DNA of 21,766 nt. It comes from Opitutia bacterium UBA7441. Lineage in GTDB: Bacteria > Verrucomicrobiota > Verrucomicrobiia > Opitutales > Coraliomargaritaceae. The notes under the pieces were generated by a model. It saw only the letters and a list, made by a program, of their open reading frames with translations, ran no database searches and had not been told where the DNA came from. This document shows, piece by piece, positions 8,634-17,681 of the stretch; position 1 is the first letter of the stretch, and every line of letters begins with the position of its first letter. Position numbers and translations under genes: made by a program. The DNA is taken from assembly GCA_002480015.1 (NCBI GenBank), contig DLQD01000003.1, forward strand, positions 12,138 through 33,903, given 5' to 3'.

Positions 8634-8854
8634 CCAGATTTGATGCGCCAACTCGCCTGAGAAGACAAGCAAAGTCAGCTTTAAATTTCTGGGCTACTGT
8701 AGATTGGAGTGCAATCTCGTGTTGGATGGATTGGTGCCGTTGAAATCTTCCCGCTGGCGCTCAATGCGTAGCGAGTGTGTGAGCCTGCCTCACGTCAATG
8801 GTGCTCCTGTTGTCTACGGGCGCTGGCCAATACTTCTATTTAAGCGCAGTTGCT
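8634..8854. other. Intergenic region, no gene seen
   Basis: 221 bases between the gdhA start and the SRAP gene stop. It contains a 6-bp inverted repeat, AGATTG (8701-8706) and CAATCT (8712-8717), 68 bases upstream of the gdhA ATG, which could be an operator or chance. A weaker GTGAG/CTCAC hairpin (8779-8793) has no T-run. No convincing promoter or coding sequence was found. Confidence 0.4.
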
Positions 8855-9514
8855 CTAAAACAGCATCATCTGGTCATCGGTCAGCGGAGCGGTCGCTTCG
8901 ATCAGGCGGCTGTCCTTATTGTGCACGCTGTTGACTCGGCGCGAGACAGTGCACTTTTCGAGCTGTGCCTCATCGGCTATCGCTTGAGCCTCGCGCTTGC
9001 CGAGATCACCGCTCAGCCATGCGGCTTGAGCCTCAGATTTTAGTATGAGCGGCATGCGTTCATGAATGTCCTGCACTGAGGGCAGCGCCTTGGTCGTTAA
9101 GATGACAAAGGTCGGTGACGAATCAGTTCCTTCCGAGGGAAACCAGAGTCCGGCAAAGTAGGTCAAGGTTTCGTCCTTCGGGTAGATGTAGTAGGGCTGC
9201 TTGGTGATACCATCCTGATACCATTCGTAAAAGCCATTGGCGGGGAGCAGGCAGCGATGTTCATACCAGCTCTCGCGGAAGCGCGGGCTGGTGTCGGCCG
9301 TTTCGATACGTGCATTGATATGGAAATTCTGTGGGGTGCGCAGACCCCAGTGCATCATTGTGGCGACCGCCTGCACCTTGTCGCGTGTAGCGATGCTTAA
9401 AGCCTTCTGTCCGGGACCGATGTTGTAATCGGGTGCATAGGCTCCCGGCAGCGCTAGGGCAATGGCCTCAGCGAGTATTTGATTTTGAGTATGGAGTGTG
9501 TATCGGCCGCACAT
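8855..9514 (-). CDS. yedK: SRAP-family abasic-site processing protein (YedK/HMCES)
   Basis: SOS-response-associated peptidase family protein that forms a thiazolidine crosslink with abasic sites in single-stranded DNA, shielding stalled forks. The frame extends upstream, but the start must be the ATG giving MCGRYTLH, because catalytic Cys2 has to become the N-terminus after Met removal. Conserved active-site features are Cys2, NAR at 67-69, Glu97 in PANGFYEW, and His151 in HERMPLIL. These correspond to E. coli YedK C2, N75, R77, E105 and H160. It has 219 residues, a normal length. It lies 56 bases downstream of holB on the same strand, with an A/T-rich spacer, so co-transcription with holB is likely. 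No Shine-Dalgarno sequence is seen. No homologue-specific oddity apart from NIGPGQ in place of the more usual NIAPTQ. Confidence 0.95.
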   Translation of the reverse strand: MCGRYTLHTQNQILAEAIALALPGAYAPDYNIGPGQKALSIATRDKVQAVATMMHWGLRTPQNFHINARIETADTSPRFRESWYEHRCLLPANGFYEWYQDGITKQPYYIYPKDETLTYFAGLWFPSEGTDSSPTFVILTTKALPSVQDIHERMPLILKSEAQAAWLSGDLGKREAQAIADEAQLEKCTVSRRVNSVHNKDSRLIEATAPLTDDQMMLF

Positions 9515-9570
9515 ATTGAATGACTGATGACTAATGAATAATGTTTGATGAAAACGAAAAAACTTCTCTG

Positions 9571-10563
9571 CTACCGTGCGGTCGTCCAAATGCGTAACGA
9601 ACTGAGGAAAAACAATTCCAGCGCGGCGACCTGGTTGAAATTGATCTCCATCAGTCCGGCGGATTTTTCGAGCGCTTCGGTCGCGCGATAGAGTGCACTG
9701 GCGGGGAGCTCGCCGGTGTTGAGGGCTTCGATATCGCGGGCGAACTGGGCGGTGGCCTTTTCGATTTCGCCGAAGAGTTGTTTGCGGTAGCCTTTGCTCA
9801 GGCCGACTTCCATGGCGTCTTTTTCTTCGGTCGTGACGTGGTCGGGCAGGGCTTCTTTCTGTGCCTTCCAGGCTTCAGCGGTCATTTCGGCGAGGATATT
9901 CTGAAAGCGTGCGTTCAGGCCATAGGCGCCCATCATGATATGAGGAACGGTTTGCTTATTCGGCCCGTTTAGCAAATGGCCCATCCATTCTCGATAATCG
10001 ACGACCCATTTTTCCCAATCGGGATGTTGAATAGTCTCGAGCTCGGCGGGAATGCGGAAGTTTAAGCAGCGACTACGAATCGTATCGAGCAGGTCGTAAG
10101 GGCGTGTCGTGAGCAGGAAGAGAGTAGTGCCAGGGGGGGGTTCTTCGAGGGTCTTGAGAAAGGCGTTGGCCGAGGCGGCATTCATTCGATCGGCATCGAC
10201 CACGACACCGACTTTGCGCCCGCCTTGATTTGAGCTTTTGGCGATATCAACGACGAGTTTCCGCATCGAGTTAGCCTCTTCGCTTTTGCCGACCTTAATG
10301 AGGCGTGCTTTGCCCCCTGGGCGGAGGATGAAACAGTCGGGGTGTTCGAAAGGGTCGCGCTGAGTTTTGAGCAGGTAGGCGGCAATGGCGCGGACGATAC
10401 TTTCCAAGCTGGCGAGACTTTCTCCGTGGAGAAGGATGCCGTGCCCCAGTCGGTTCTGGGCCAGCGAGCGTTCGAGTACTTCGACCGCGCGGCATCCGCT
10501 CAGTGCTTCGGGCAGTGCGCTGCGTAAGCGGGTGCCTTGAGGGCTATTATTGTTTTCGCTCAT
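9571..10563 (-). CDS. holB: DNA polymerase III delta-prime subunit-like clamp-loader protein
   Basis: AAA+ subunit of the clamp loader that places the sliding clamp on primed DNA. It has 330 residues from MSENNNSPQ. The P-loop position reads GESLASLE instead of a functional GxxGxGKT, as expected for the non-ATPase delta-prime subunit. The sensor and arginine region is intact: NAFLKTLEEPPPGTTLFLLT followed by IRSRC, the clamp-loader SRC motif. The zinc-binding cysteine cluster common in DnaX and delta-prime is not visible, with only one Cys near position 80. A 16-residue upstream extension exists in frame but looks non-native, and MSENN leaves a sensible divergent spacer to nth. The C-terminal domain diverges strongly, as is usual for this family. 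The gene appears to head a unit with the SRAP gene. Confidence 0.9.
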   Translation of the reverse strand: MSENNNSPQGTRLRSALPEALSGCRAVEVLERSLAQNRLGHGILLHGESLASLESIVRAIAAYLLKTQRDPFEHPDCFILRPGGKARLIKVGKSEEANSMRKLVVDIAKSSNQGGRKVGVVVDADRMNAASANAFLKTLEEPPPGTTLFLLTTRPYDLLDTIRSRCLNFRIPAELETIQHPDWEKWVVDYREWMGHLLNGPNKQTVPHIMMGAYGLNARFQNILAEMTAEAWKAQKEALPDHVTTEEKDAMEVGLSKGYRKQLFGEIEKATAQFARDIEALNTGELPASALYRATEALEKSAGLMEINFNQVAALELFFLSSLRIWTTAR

Positions 10564-10628
10564 CAGTGTTTTGCATTTCTGTGCGAAGTTTACACAGTGG
10601 GCAAGAAACAAGATTTTTTACCTGCCCA

Positions 10629-11282
10629 ATGACGAAGAAAGAACGCACTGCCTATATCCGGAAACGCCTGGAGGAACTTTATCCGAATCCGCCTGTGCCC
10701 TTGGATCACAAGGATCCCTACACACTGCTCATAGCAGTGTTGCTCTCGGCGCAGTGCACCGACGTAAGGGTCAACCAGATTACGCCACTGCTTTTCGCAC
10801 GGGCGGATACGCCGCAGGCTATGGTCAAGGTTCCGGAAGAGGAAATCCGCGCAATCATTCGACCTTGCGGTCTCTCGCCGATGAAGGCGAAGGGCATAGC
10901 CGGTCTCTCGAGAATCTTGCTCGATCAGTATGGGGGCGAGGTGCCTGCCGATATGGTCGCGCTCGAAGCGCTCCCGGGAGTGGGGCATAAAACGGCTTCG
11001 GTCGTGATGTCGCAGGCCTTCGGCGTGCCATCCTTTCCCGTTGATACGCACATTCACCGTTTGGCCCAGCGCTGGGGTCTGACCAGTGGTAAAAATGTTG
11101 TTCAAACAGAGCGCGACCTGAAGCGCCTTTTCCCTGAGTCCAGCTGGAACGACCTGCATATTCAGATCATTTTGTATGGCCGCGAACATTGCTCCGCGCG
11201 GGGATGCGATGGCACGGTTTGCGGAATCTGCCGCACCGTTTATCCGAATCGCAAGCGGGCGAAAAAGACGTTCAAGTCTTAA
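10629..11282 (+). CDS. nth: Endonuclease III (base-excision DNA glycosylase/AP lyase)
   Basis: Removes oxidised pyrimidines and cleaves at abasic sites. It has 217 residues from MTKKERTAYI, normal for Nth; the open frame extends upstream to 10503 but that part overlaps holB and lacks similarity. The family LSAQ(C)TD motif is at 40-45. The helix-hairpin-helix is LPGVGHKTA with catalytic Lys121, and catalytic Asp139 sits in PVDTHIHRL; these match E. coli Lys120 and Asp138. The C-terminal cysteines are at 188, 193, 198 and 201, giving C-x4-C-x4-C-x2-C instead of the canonical C-x6-C-x2-C-x5-C for the [4Fe-4S] cluster. Four cysteines remain, so a cluster may still form with altered geometry. It is divergent from holB, 65 bases apart, and ends inside a large hairpin. 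Confidence 0.95.
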   Translation: MTKKERTAYIRKRLEELYPNPPVPLDHKDPYTLLIAVLLSAQCTDVRVNQITPLLFARADTPQAMVKVPEEEIRAIIRPCGLSPMKAKGIAGLSRILLDQYGGEVPADMVALEALPGVGHKTASVVMSQAFGVPSFPVDTHIHRLAQRWGLTSGKNVVQTERDLKRLFPESSWNDLHIQIILYGREHCSARGCDGTVCGICRTVYPNRKRAKKTFKS

Positions 11283-11310
11283 GGGCGCTTCTGCAGAAGT
11301 GCCCTTAAGA
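11277..11310. terminator. Large hairpin at the convergent nth / secreted-protein junction
   Basis: A 15-bp stem runs 11277-11291 against 11296-11310 with loop TGCA. The only imperfection is one G-T pair. The core arms are TTAAGGGC and GCCCTTAA. The nth stop codon TAA (11280-11282) lies within the left arm, and the minus-strand gene stops one base after the right arm. There is no T-run on either side, so classical intrinsic termination is doubtful. It may act as a bidirectional terminator or as a 3'-end stabiliser. Confidence 0.6.
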
Positions 11311-11311
11311 A

Positions 11312-11695
11312 CTATTCGCCAAACACTGTATGGCTGCCGCTGCTGAAATCAAAGTCACTCGTACTGAAATTGATGCTTTCTAACTCGTTCTGTGGCGTTG
11401 TATTCAGGGGTAGTTCGAATTCGAATGTTGAGTTGCCGGTGGAACCGACGTTTTCAACGTAGTCGATTTCAAACTCTCCGCGATTCTCAGTCGAAGATGT
11501 GGGCTTTTTTGCCACATTCCCAGCGAGGGCGGCTTGCGGCACCGCCAGACGCCCAGCTAACGCTTCGGAGTCAGTGCTTTGGGTTAAGTCGATTACGAAA
11601 TAGCTCATTTGCTCAAAGCCATAGGCACGACTCGTTACTGAAATCGGAAACAAGACTAAAGCTATGATTTTGCAAATGTTGAGAGAAGCACGCAT
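11312..11695 (-). CDS. Hypothetical secreted protein, 127 aa
   Basis: I do not recognise this protein. From ATG 11695 it encodes MRASLNICKIIALVLFPISV, a basic then hydrophobic N-terminus ending near SRAYG, a likely signal peptide with cleavage around residue 26. The mature part is about 100 residues, acidic, rich in Ser, Thr, Asn and Glu, with no cysteine. It contains FEIDYVENVG and STFEFELPLN stretches that look like beta-strands. A TTG at 11704 would add three residues. The base composition is visibly more A/T-rich than that of its neighbours. It is divergent from clpB and convergent with nth. No Shine-Dalgarno sequence is visible. A periplasmic or extracellular location is inferred from the signal peptide. 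Support for a real gene is the signal peptide plus uninterrupted frame; it could still be a chance ORF. Confidence 0.55.
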   Translation of the reverse strand: MRASLNICKIIALVLFPISVTSRAYGFEQMSYFVIDLTQSTDSEALAGRLAVPQAALAGNVAKKPTSSTENRGEFEIDYVENVGSTGNSTFEFELPLNTTPQNELESINFSTSDFDFSSGSHTVFGE

Positions 11696-11742
11696 ATTTG
11701 CCAAATTAGGGTGACTGCGCGGGTTGTCGAGCTAAGCGTGAA

Positions 11743-11770
11743 CTTGAATGCTTTAAGAGGCGTGCCATAT
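11743..11770 (+). promoter_or_regulatory. Candidate heat-shock (sigma-32-like) promoter of clpB
   Basis: CTTGAA (11743-11748) is followed after 16 bases by CCATAT (11765-11770). The E. coli sigma-32 consensus is CTTGAAA, then 13-15 bases, then CCCCATNT, so the spacing is exact and only the two leading Cs of the -10 element are missing. The same region also offers a weaker sigma-70 reading (TTGAAT, 16 bases, CATATT). It would give a leader of about 140 bases before the clpB ATG at 11920. Confidence 0.45.
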
Positions 11771-11919
11771 TGTCCCATTTTCCGCGAATTTTGTCTCTGT
11801 TATGCGGGAATTTGCCCGGCAGGCTAATTTTGTAGTATGTGCAAGTAACTATTTGTGAAAGGGCTACAGATTATTCGAGTGCTTGTACGGGTGGAACGCT
11901 TTGTGCAAAAATAAGATGT

Positions 11920-14538
<2,619 letters not shown>

Positions 14539-14550
14539 GCCACGCTCCCC

Positions 14551-14826
14551 CTAGATCGCAGTTCTCGAAACCGAAGGGGCATTTGCTTGTGGCTTGTGCT
14601 CCTTTCTTTGGGCTCGAGGCTCTTCCTGATGAAATGGTAGCTTACTGTGCTCGCTTTGCTTCTGAGAGCCGTCTTTAAGGCGCACAATTAACACAAACCG
14701 TATTTGAGTTTTAGGGAAAAGACGATTTGATTCGCCATCTTCAGATAGAGAAGCGTATTTCAATGTCCACTTCGCAGGTTGAGGCTTTGCGGCGCCTGCT
14801 TTAATCAGGCGATGTTTTACTGTCAT
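14551..14826 (-). CDS. Doubtful hypothetical ORF, 91 aa, in the clpB-desaturase gap
   Basis: The 295 bases between clpB and the desaturase gene (14539-14833) hold one uninterrupted minus-strand frame beginning MTVKHRLIKAGAAKPQPAKW. The protein would be basic and hydrophilic, with one beta-strand-like stretch, IRFVLIVRLKDGS. I do not recognise it. In favour: 91 codons without a stop in otherwise unexplained DNA, and a protein-like mix of residues. Against: its ATG lies only 7 bases from the divergent desaturase ATG, so its promoter would have to lie inside that gene; there is no ribosome-binding site; and the tail looks low in complexity. If it is not a gene, the region holds nothing I can identify and no clear terminator. 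Confidence 0.3.
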   Translation of the reverse strand: MTVKHRLIKAGAAKPQPAKWTLKYASLSEDGESNRLFPKTQIRFVLIVRLKDGSQKQSEHSKLPFHQEEPRAQRKEHKPQANAPSVSRTAI

Positions 14827-14833
14827 TTATTCT

Positions 14834-15829
14834 ATGAGTCAAAGAACCGGAAAAGAACTGATTCTCGCCACACGCGAGTTCGCACACGAATACAAGCTGC
14901 GCAGCTGGGTGGCGGTCCTTTCGACCTTTGTATTTTTGGCGGCTTGCCTTGCCGGCAGCGTCCTCCTGCCCATTCTCATCGGGCGCCTCCTCCTTTCGGT
15001 CTTGGCGGGGCTCTTTGTGGTGAGGATATTCGTGCTCTACCATGACCATCAGCACCATGCGATTCTTGATCGCTCGAAACTAGCGGATGGGCTTATGCGC
15101 GTCTTGGGTATTTTCATTATGACCCCAAGTAGTATTTGGACACATTCGCATAACACACACCACGCGAAGAATAGTAAGCTCCGCTCGACCCATATCGGCT
15201 CCTACCCAGTCATGACCGTAGCACGCTACAAGCGTAGCTCACGCAAGGAACGCTTAAAATATCTCGCCATACGCCACCCCCTTACCATCGCGTTGGGTTA
15301 TTTAACCGTTTTCATCGGCAGTATGTGCATCGTGCCGCTGATGAATAATCCGAAAAAGCATCGCGATGCGCTCTATGCGCTGGTCATCCATGTTCTCCTC
15401 TATGCAGTGGTTATTTATTGGCTGGGCTGGCTGGCGGCGCTCTGCTTGATGACTATTCCATTTATTGTGGGCAGTGGGCTTGGTGCGTATTTGTTTTATT
15501 CGCAACATAACTTCCCGACGGTTACCTATCTGGACGAAGACGGATGGACCTATGAGGGAGCTGCATTGGATTCGTCCAGCTATTGTCGAATGGGATCCGT
15601 AATGAACTATTTCACTGCCAATATCGGCTATCACCACATTCATCATCTCAATTCAAAAATTCCCTATTACAGGCTGCCTGATGCGATGGCCGGTATGCCG
15701 GAACTGCAAGCGCCCAAAACGACCAGCCTGCAACCTGCGGAGGTCCTGCGCTGTCTACGCTTGAAGCTATGGGACGTCCCACAGCAGCGAATGGTTACGT
15801 TGGCGGAAGCGGCGGTGATTGCTTCTTAG
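14834..15829 (+). CDS. Membrane acyl-lipid fatty acid desaturase
   Basis: Di-iron membrane enzyme that introduces double bonds into fatty acyl chains of membrane lipids. It has 331 residues. Three histidine boxes are present: HDHQHH (70-75), HSHNTHH (104-110) and HHIHH (267-271). The context around the last box, FTANIGYHHIHHLNSKIPYY, closely follows the delta-12/omega-6 acyl-lipid desaturases such as cyanobacterial DesA. Hydrophobic segments lie at about 25-65, 86-100, 153-172 and 180-218, as expected for the four-helix membrane fold. The start MSQRTGKELI is the first ATG in frame and has no Shine-Dalgarno sequence. The regioselectivity cannot be read from sequence alone, and a ketolase or hydroxylase of the same superfamily is less likely given the box 3 context. 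It has no operon partner. Confidence 0.9.
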   Translation: MSQRTGKELILATREFAHEYKLRSWVAVLSTFVFLAACLAGSVLLPILIGRLLLSVLAGLFVVRIFVLYHDHQHHAILDRSKLADGLMRVLGIFIMTPSSIWTHSHNTHHAKNSKLRSTHIGSYPVMTVARYKRSSRKERLKYLAIRHPLTIALGYLTVFIGSMCIVPLMNNPKKHRDALYALVIHVLLYAVVIYWLGWLAALCLMTIPFIVGSGLGAYLFYSQHNFPTVTYLDEDGWTYEGAALDSSSYCRMGSVMNYFTANIGYHHIHHLNSKIPYYRLPDAMAGMPELQAPKTTSLQPAEVLRCLRLKLWDVPQQRMVTLAEAAVIAS

Positions 15830-15840
15830 TAGAGGCTTAT

Positions 15841-15925
15841 TCGGCTTAGCCCTATGCGGGTGGTCATCGATTATCCAGCCATTGGAGCATGGCTTTGCCC
15901 CAAGGGTGGTTGGCTGCTAAGCCGA
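15841..15925. other. Structured spacer between convergent desaturase and lipoate-ligase genes
   Basis: A perfect 10-bp inverted repeat, TCGGCTTAGC (15841-15850) and GCTAAGCCGA (15916-15925), encloses a second hairpin, AGCCAT (15877-15882) and ATGGCT (15889-15894) with a 6-base loop. It lies between two convergent stop codons. There is no T-run, so if it ends transcription it is not by the standard intrinsic mechanism. A nested RNA fold on either strand is possible. Confidence 0.4.
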
Positions 15926-15952
15926 TGCCATGTGGTGGATTTTGAGGGTTTA

Positions 15953-16711
15953 TTAGCGGCGGTGGTTCCATTCCCGACTCTCGAAACGTTGCTTTTCACG
16001 CTCGATCCGTTCGCTGTTGAACAGGGGCCGGATATCCTCCAGGCTGCCATTTGGAATACTGAGGGCCGAGGCGAGTTGTTCCAGCAGCTCTCTTTGAAAG
16101 TAGACGCAATCGAAGTCTTGAGGCAGGGCGGCACGATCGAGTGAGCCTTGGATGAGGAGCCCGTGGCGGTTGCGCTTCATGGCCGCGCCGGCTATTTTTC
16201 GCCCATCTGAGCGAAGCACGTCATTTGCGGCGGGCGTGACGAAGCATTGGGAGGCGTGTTTCGGGATCCGGGGGCTGGTCATCTGGCTGCTGCAAGCTTT
16301 AGGGCAGGGGGCGAGCTGAGTTTCGATGTCGAGACTTTCGAGCGCCCGGCCGATCGCGCGGTGGATGTGTTCGTAGAGTTCGGTCGCGGGGGTTTTTGCG
16401 CAGGCCAGCGATGGATGGAGGATGAGGGCGTAGGTCCAATCATCGCGGTGATCGACGATGCCGCCACCAGTCAGTCGTCGACAGAGTGTAAGCGGCACGG
16501 CGAAGTCTGCGGAAGCGGTGGAACTGAGCCCAGCTGAAGTTATGGCGGCGACACTTTCGTAGCTCTGTGCATAGCCGAAGGTGACCGCGGGTTCGAGCCA
16601 GCCGTAATGCCGAAAGACGGCTAGCCCCTTGGGTAGCTCTTCAAGGATCGCGGCGTCGATGGCCATGTTGGTGGCCGCATCGCCGTATGCGTTGGGCAGG
16701 GCGATGAGCAT
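15953..16711 (-). CDS. Lipoate--protein ligase / octanoyltransferase family protein
   Basis: BirA/LplA/LipB-fold cofactor transferase that attaches lipoate or octanoate to lipoyl domains of 2-oxoacid dehydrogenases or the glycine cleavage system. It has 252 residues. NMAIDAAILEELP at 15-27 is the family opening. The acyl-binding RRLTGGG motif is at 78-84. A CF pair with Cys156 lies in the position of the LipM/LplA cysteine, and DGRKIAG (169-175) contains the conserved lysine Lys172. The following stretch ends in LLIQGSL, the family signature. Whether it is a ligase (LplA) or an octanoyl transfer enzyme (LipM/LipL) cannot be told. Its ATG shares one base with the TGA of the upstream dehydrogenase gene (TGATG), so the two are probably translationally coupled. 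Confidence 0.88.
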   Translation of the reverse strand: MLIALPNAYGDAATNMAIDAAILEELPKGLAVFRHYGWLEPAVTFGYAQSYESVAAITSAGLSSTASADFAVPLTLCRRLTGGGIVDHRDDWTYALILHPSLACAKTPATELYEHIHRAIGRALESLDIETQLAPCPKACSSQMTSPRIPKHASQCFVTPAANDVLRSDGRKIAGAAMKRNRHGLLIQGSLDRAALPQDFDCVYFQRELLEQLASALSIPNGSLEDIRPLFNSERIEREKQRFESREWNHRR

Positions 16712-17616
16712 CAGGCGTTGAGCGGTTCGACGCGAGTGAGTTCCTCGAGCTGGGCGTCGAAGTTGACGGGTTGAGTCTTCAGCTTTGAGACGATGGGGTG
16801 GAGGTTAAAGGTGAGGTTGCGGGGACGCCCGGCATGGGCGGGATCATCACTCTGACAGACGGATTGGATCGAATCGAGCGGCAAGCCGAAGTGTTTAAGA
16901 ATACGTTGGCCCATCTCGAAACGGCTAAGCTTTTCGCTGCCTGCCCAGTGGAAGATACCGTGGAGGTCGCGCCGCTCGGACAATTCGAGGAGCACATCCG
17001 CCACGTTGGAGGCGGCGCAAGGTTGGCGGATTTCGTCGCAAAAAAGCTTCGGGCACTGTCCGGCGAGGATTGCAGCGAGGAGTTTTTCGTGAACGCTGCG
17101 TTGGCCGCCGGGGCTGTTGCCCATGAGGATGGGGATGCGCAGCACGACAGGGTCTTCAGGATTGTGCTCGAGCACTTCTCGCTCGGCCATGAGCTTGGTT
17201 TGACCATAGAGATTGGTCGGGCAGGGGATATCGGTCGAGCGGTAGGTCTCAGTACTCTGCCCATCAAATACCATATCGCTTGAGATATGAAGTAGGCGCG
17301 CACCGAGGTGAGTGGCCAACTGGGCGAGCAGGCGGGGCAGGGCAACATTGACTTTTTCTGCCAGTTTCGGATCCGCATCGACAGATGCAGGGGCGGAAAT
17401 GGCCGCGCAATTGACGATGACTTCCGGCCACATCTCGAGGCAGAGGCTGGTGAGCGCTTCGGGTTGGGCCGCATTTAGCTGGATCGAGTCAGCCAAGCCA
17501 TCGGCCAGTGGTGGGTTTTGATGGTAAAGCGCAGTGACGGAGTGGCCTCTACGAATGGCAGCCTGCGCATAGGCGTGGCCAAGGAGTCCAGATGCGCCGG
17601 TGAGTAATATCTTCAT
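16711..17616 (-). CDS. RmlD-like SDR family oxidoreductase
   Basis: Extended short-chain dehydrogenase related to dTDP-4-dehydrorhamnose reductase (RmlD) and MAT2B. It has 301 residues. The Rossmann motif GASGLLG is at 7-13. The catalytic serine region ISSDMVFDG (111-119) mirrors the STDYVFDG of RmlD. The active-site pair is Tyr137 and Lys141 in YGQTKLMAE. No other nucleotide-sugar genes (rmlA, B or C) are nearby, so a rhamnose pathway role is not supported by context and I give no symbol. The gene overlaps the lipoate-ligase gene by one base and starts 65 bases from divergent hisC. The start ATG matches the typical MKILLTGASG beginning. Function beyond NAD(P)-dependent reductase is unknown. 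Confidence 0.85.
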   Translation of the reverse strand: MKILLTGASGLLGHAYAQAAIRRGHSVTALYHQNPPLADGLADSIQLNAAQPEALTSLCLEMWPEVIVNCAAISAPASVDADPKLAEKVNVALPRLLAQLATHLGARLLHISSDMVFDGQSTETYRSTDIPCPTNLYGQTKLMAEREVLEHNPEDPVVLRIPILMGNSPGGQRSVHEKLLAAILAGQCPKLFCDEIRQPCAASNVADVLLELSERRDLHGIFHWAGSEKLSRFEMGQRILKHFGLPLDSIQSVCQSDDPAHAGRPRNLTFNLHPIVSKLKTQPVNFDAQLEELTRVEPLNA

Positions 17617-17681
17617 AGGTTCTTTAAGCTTTGTTTTGTTGCAATCGGCTCTCGGGGAGGCAAGTTCAAAGCCGAATATCG

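Noticed and set aside
8779..8793. GTGAG/CTCAC hairpin downstream of the SRAP gene as a terminator
   Set aside because: Only 5 bp and not followed by a T-run on the minus strand.
9515..9570. ATGA-rich microrepeats between holB and the SRAP gene
   Set aside because: Irregular and short; consistent with an A/T-rich spacer, not a defined repeat.
9747..10563. Possible inactivation of holB because its P-loop is degenerate
   Set aside because: Delta-prime subunits normally lack a functional P-loop; the SRC motif and frame are intact.
10579..10597. CTGTG/CACAG inverted repeat between holB and nth, SOS-box-like
   Set aside because: The CTGT to ACAG spacing is 11 bases, not the 8 of the E. coli LexA box, and the arms are too short to stand alone.
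11877..11885. GAGTGCTTG resembling half of a CIRCE operator upstream of clpB
   Set aside because: The opposite half-site at the required 9-base spacing is absent.
16798..17283. 161-codon plus-strand frame opposite the SDR gene
   Set aside because: Antisense to the conserved Rossmann enzyme and without recognisable features.
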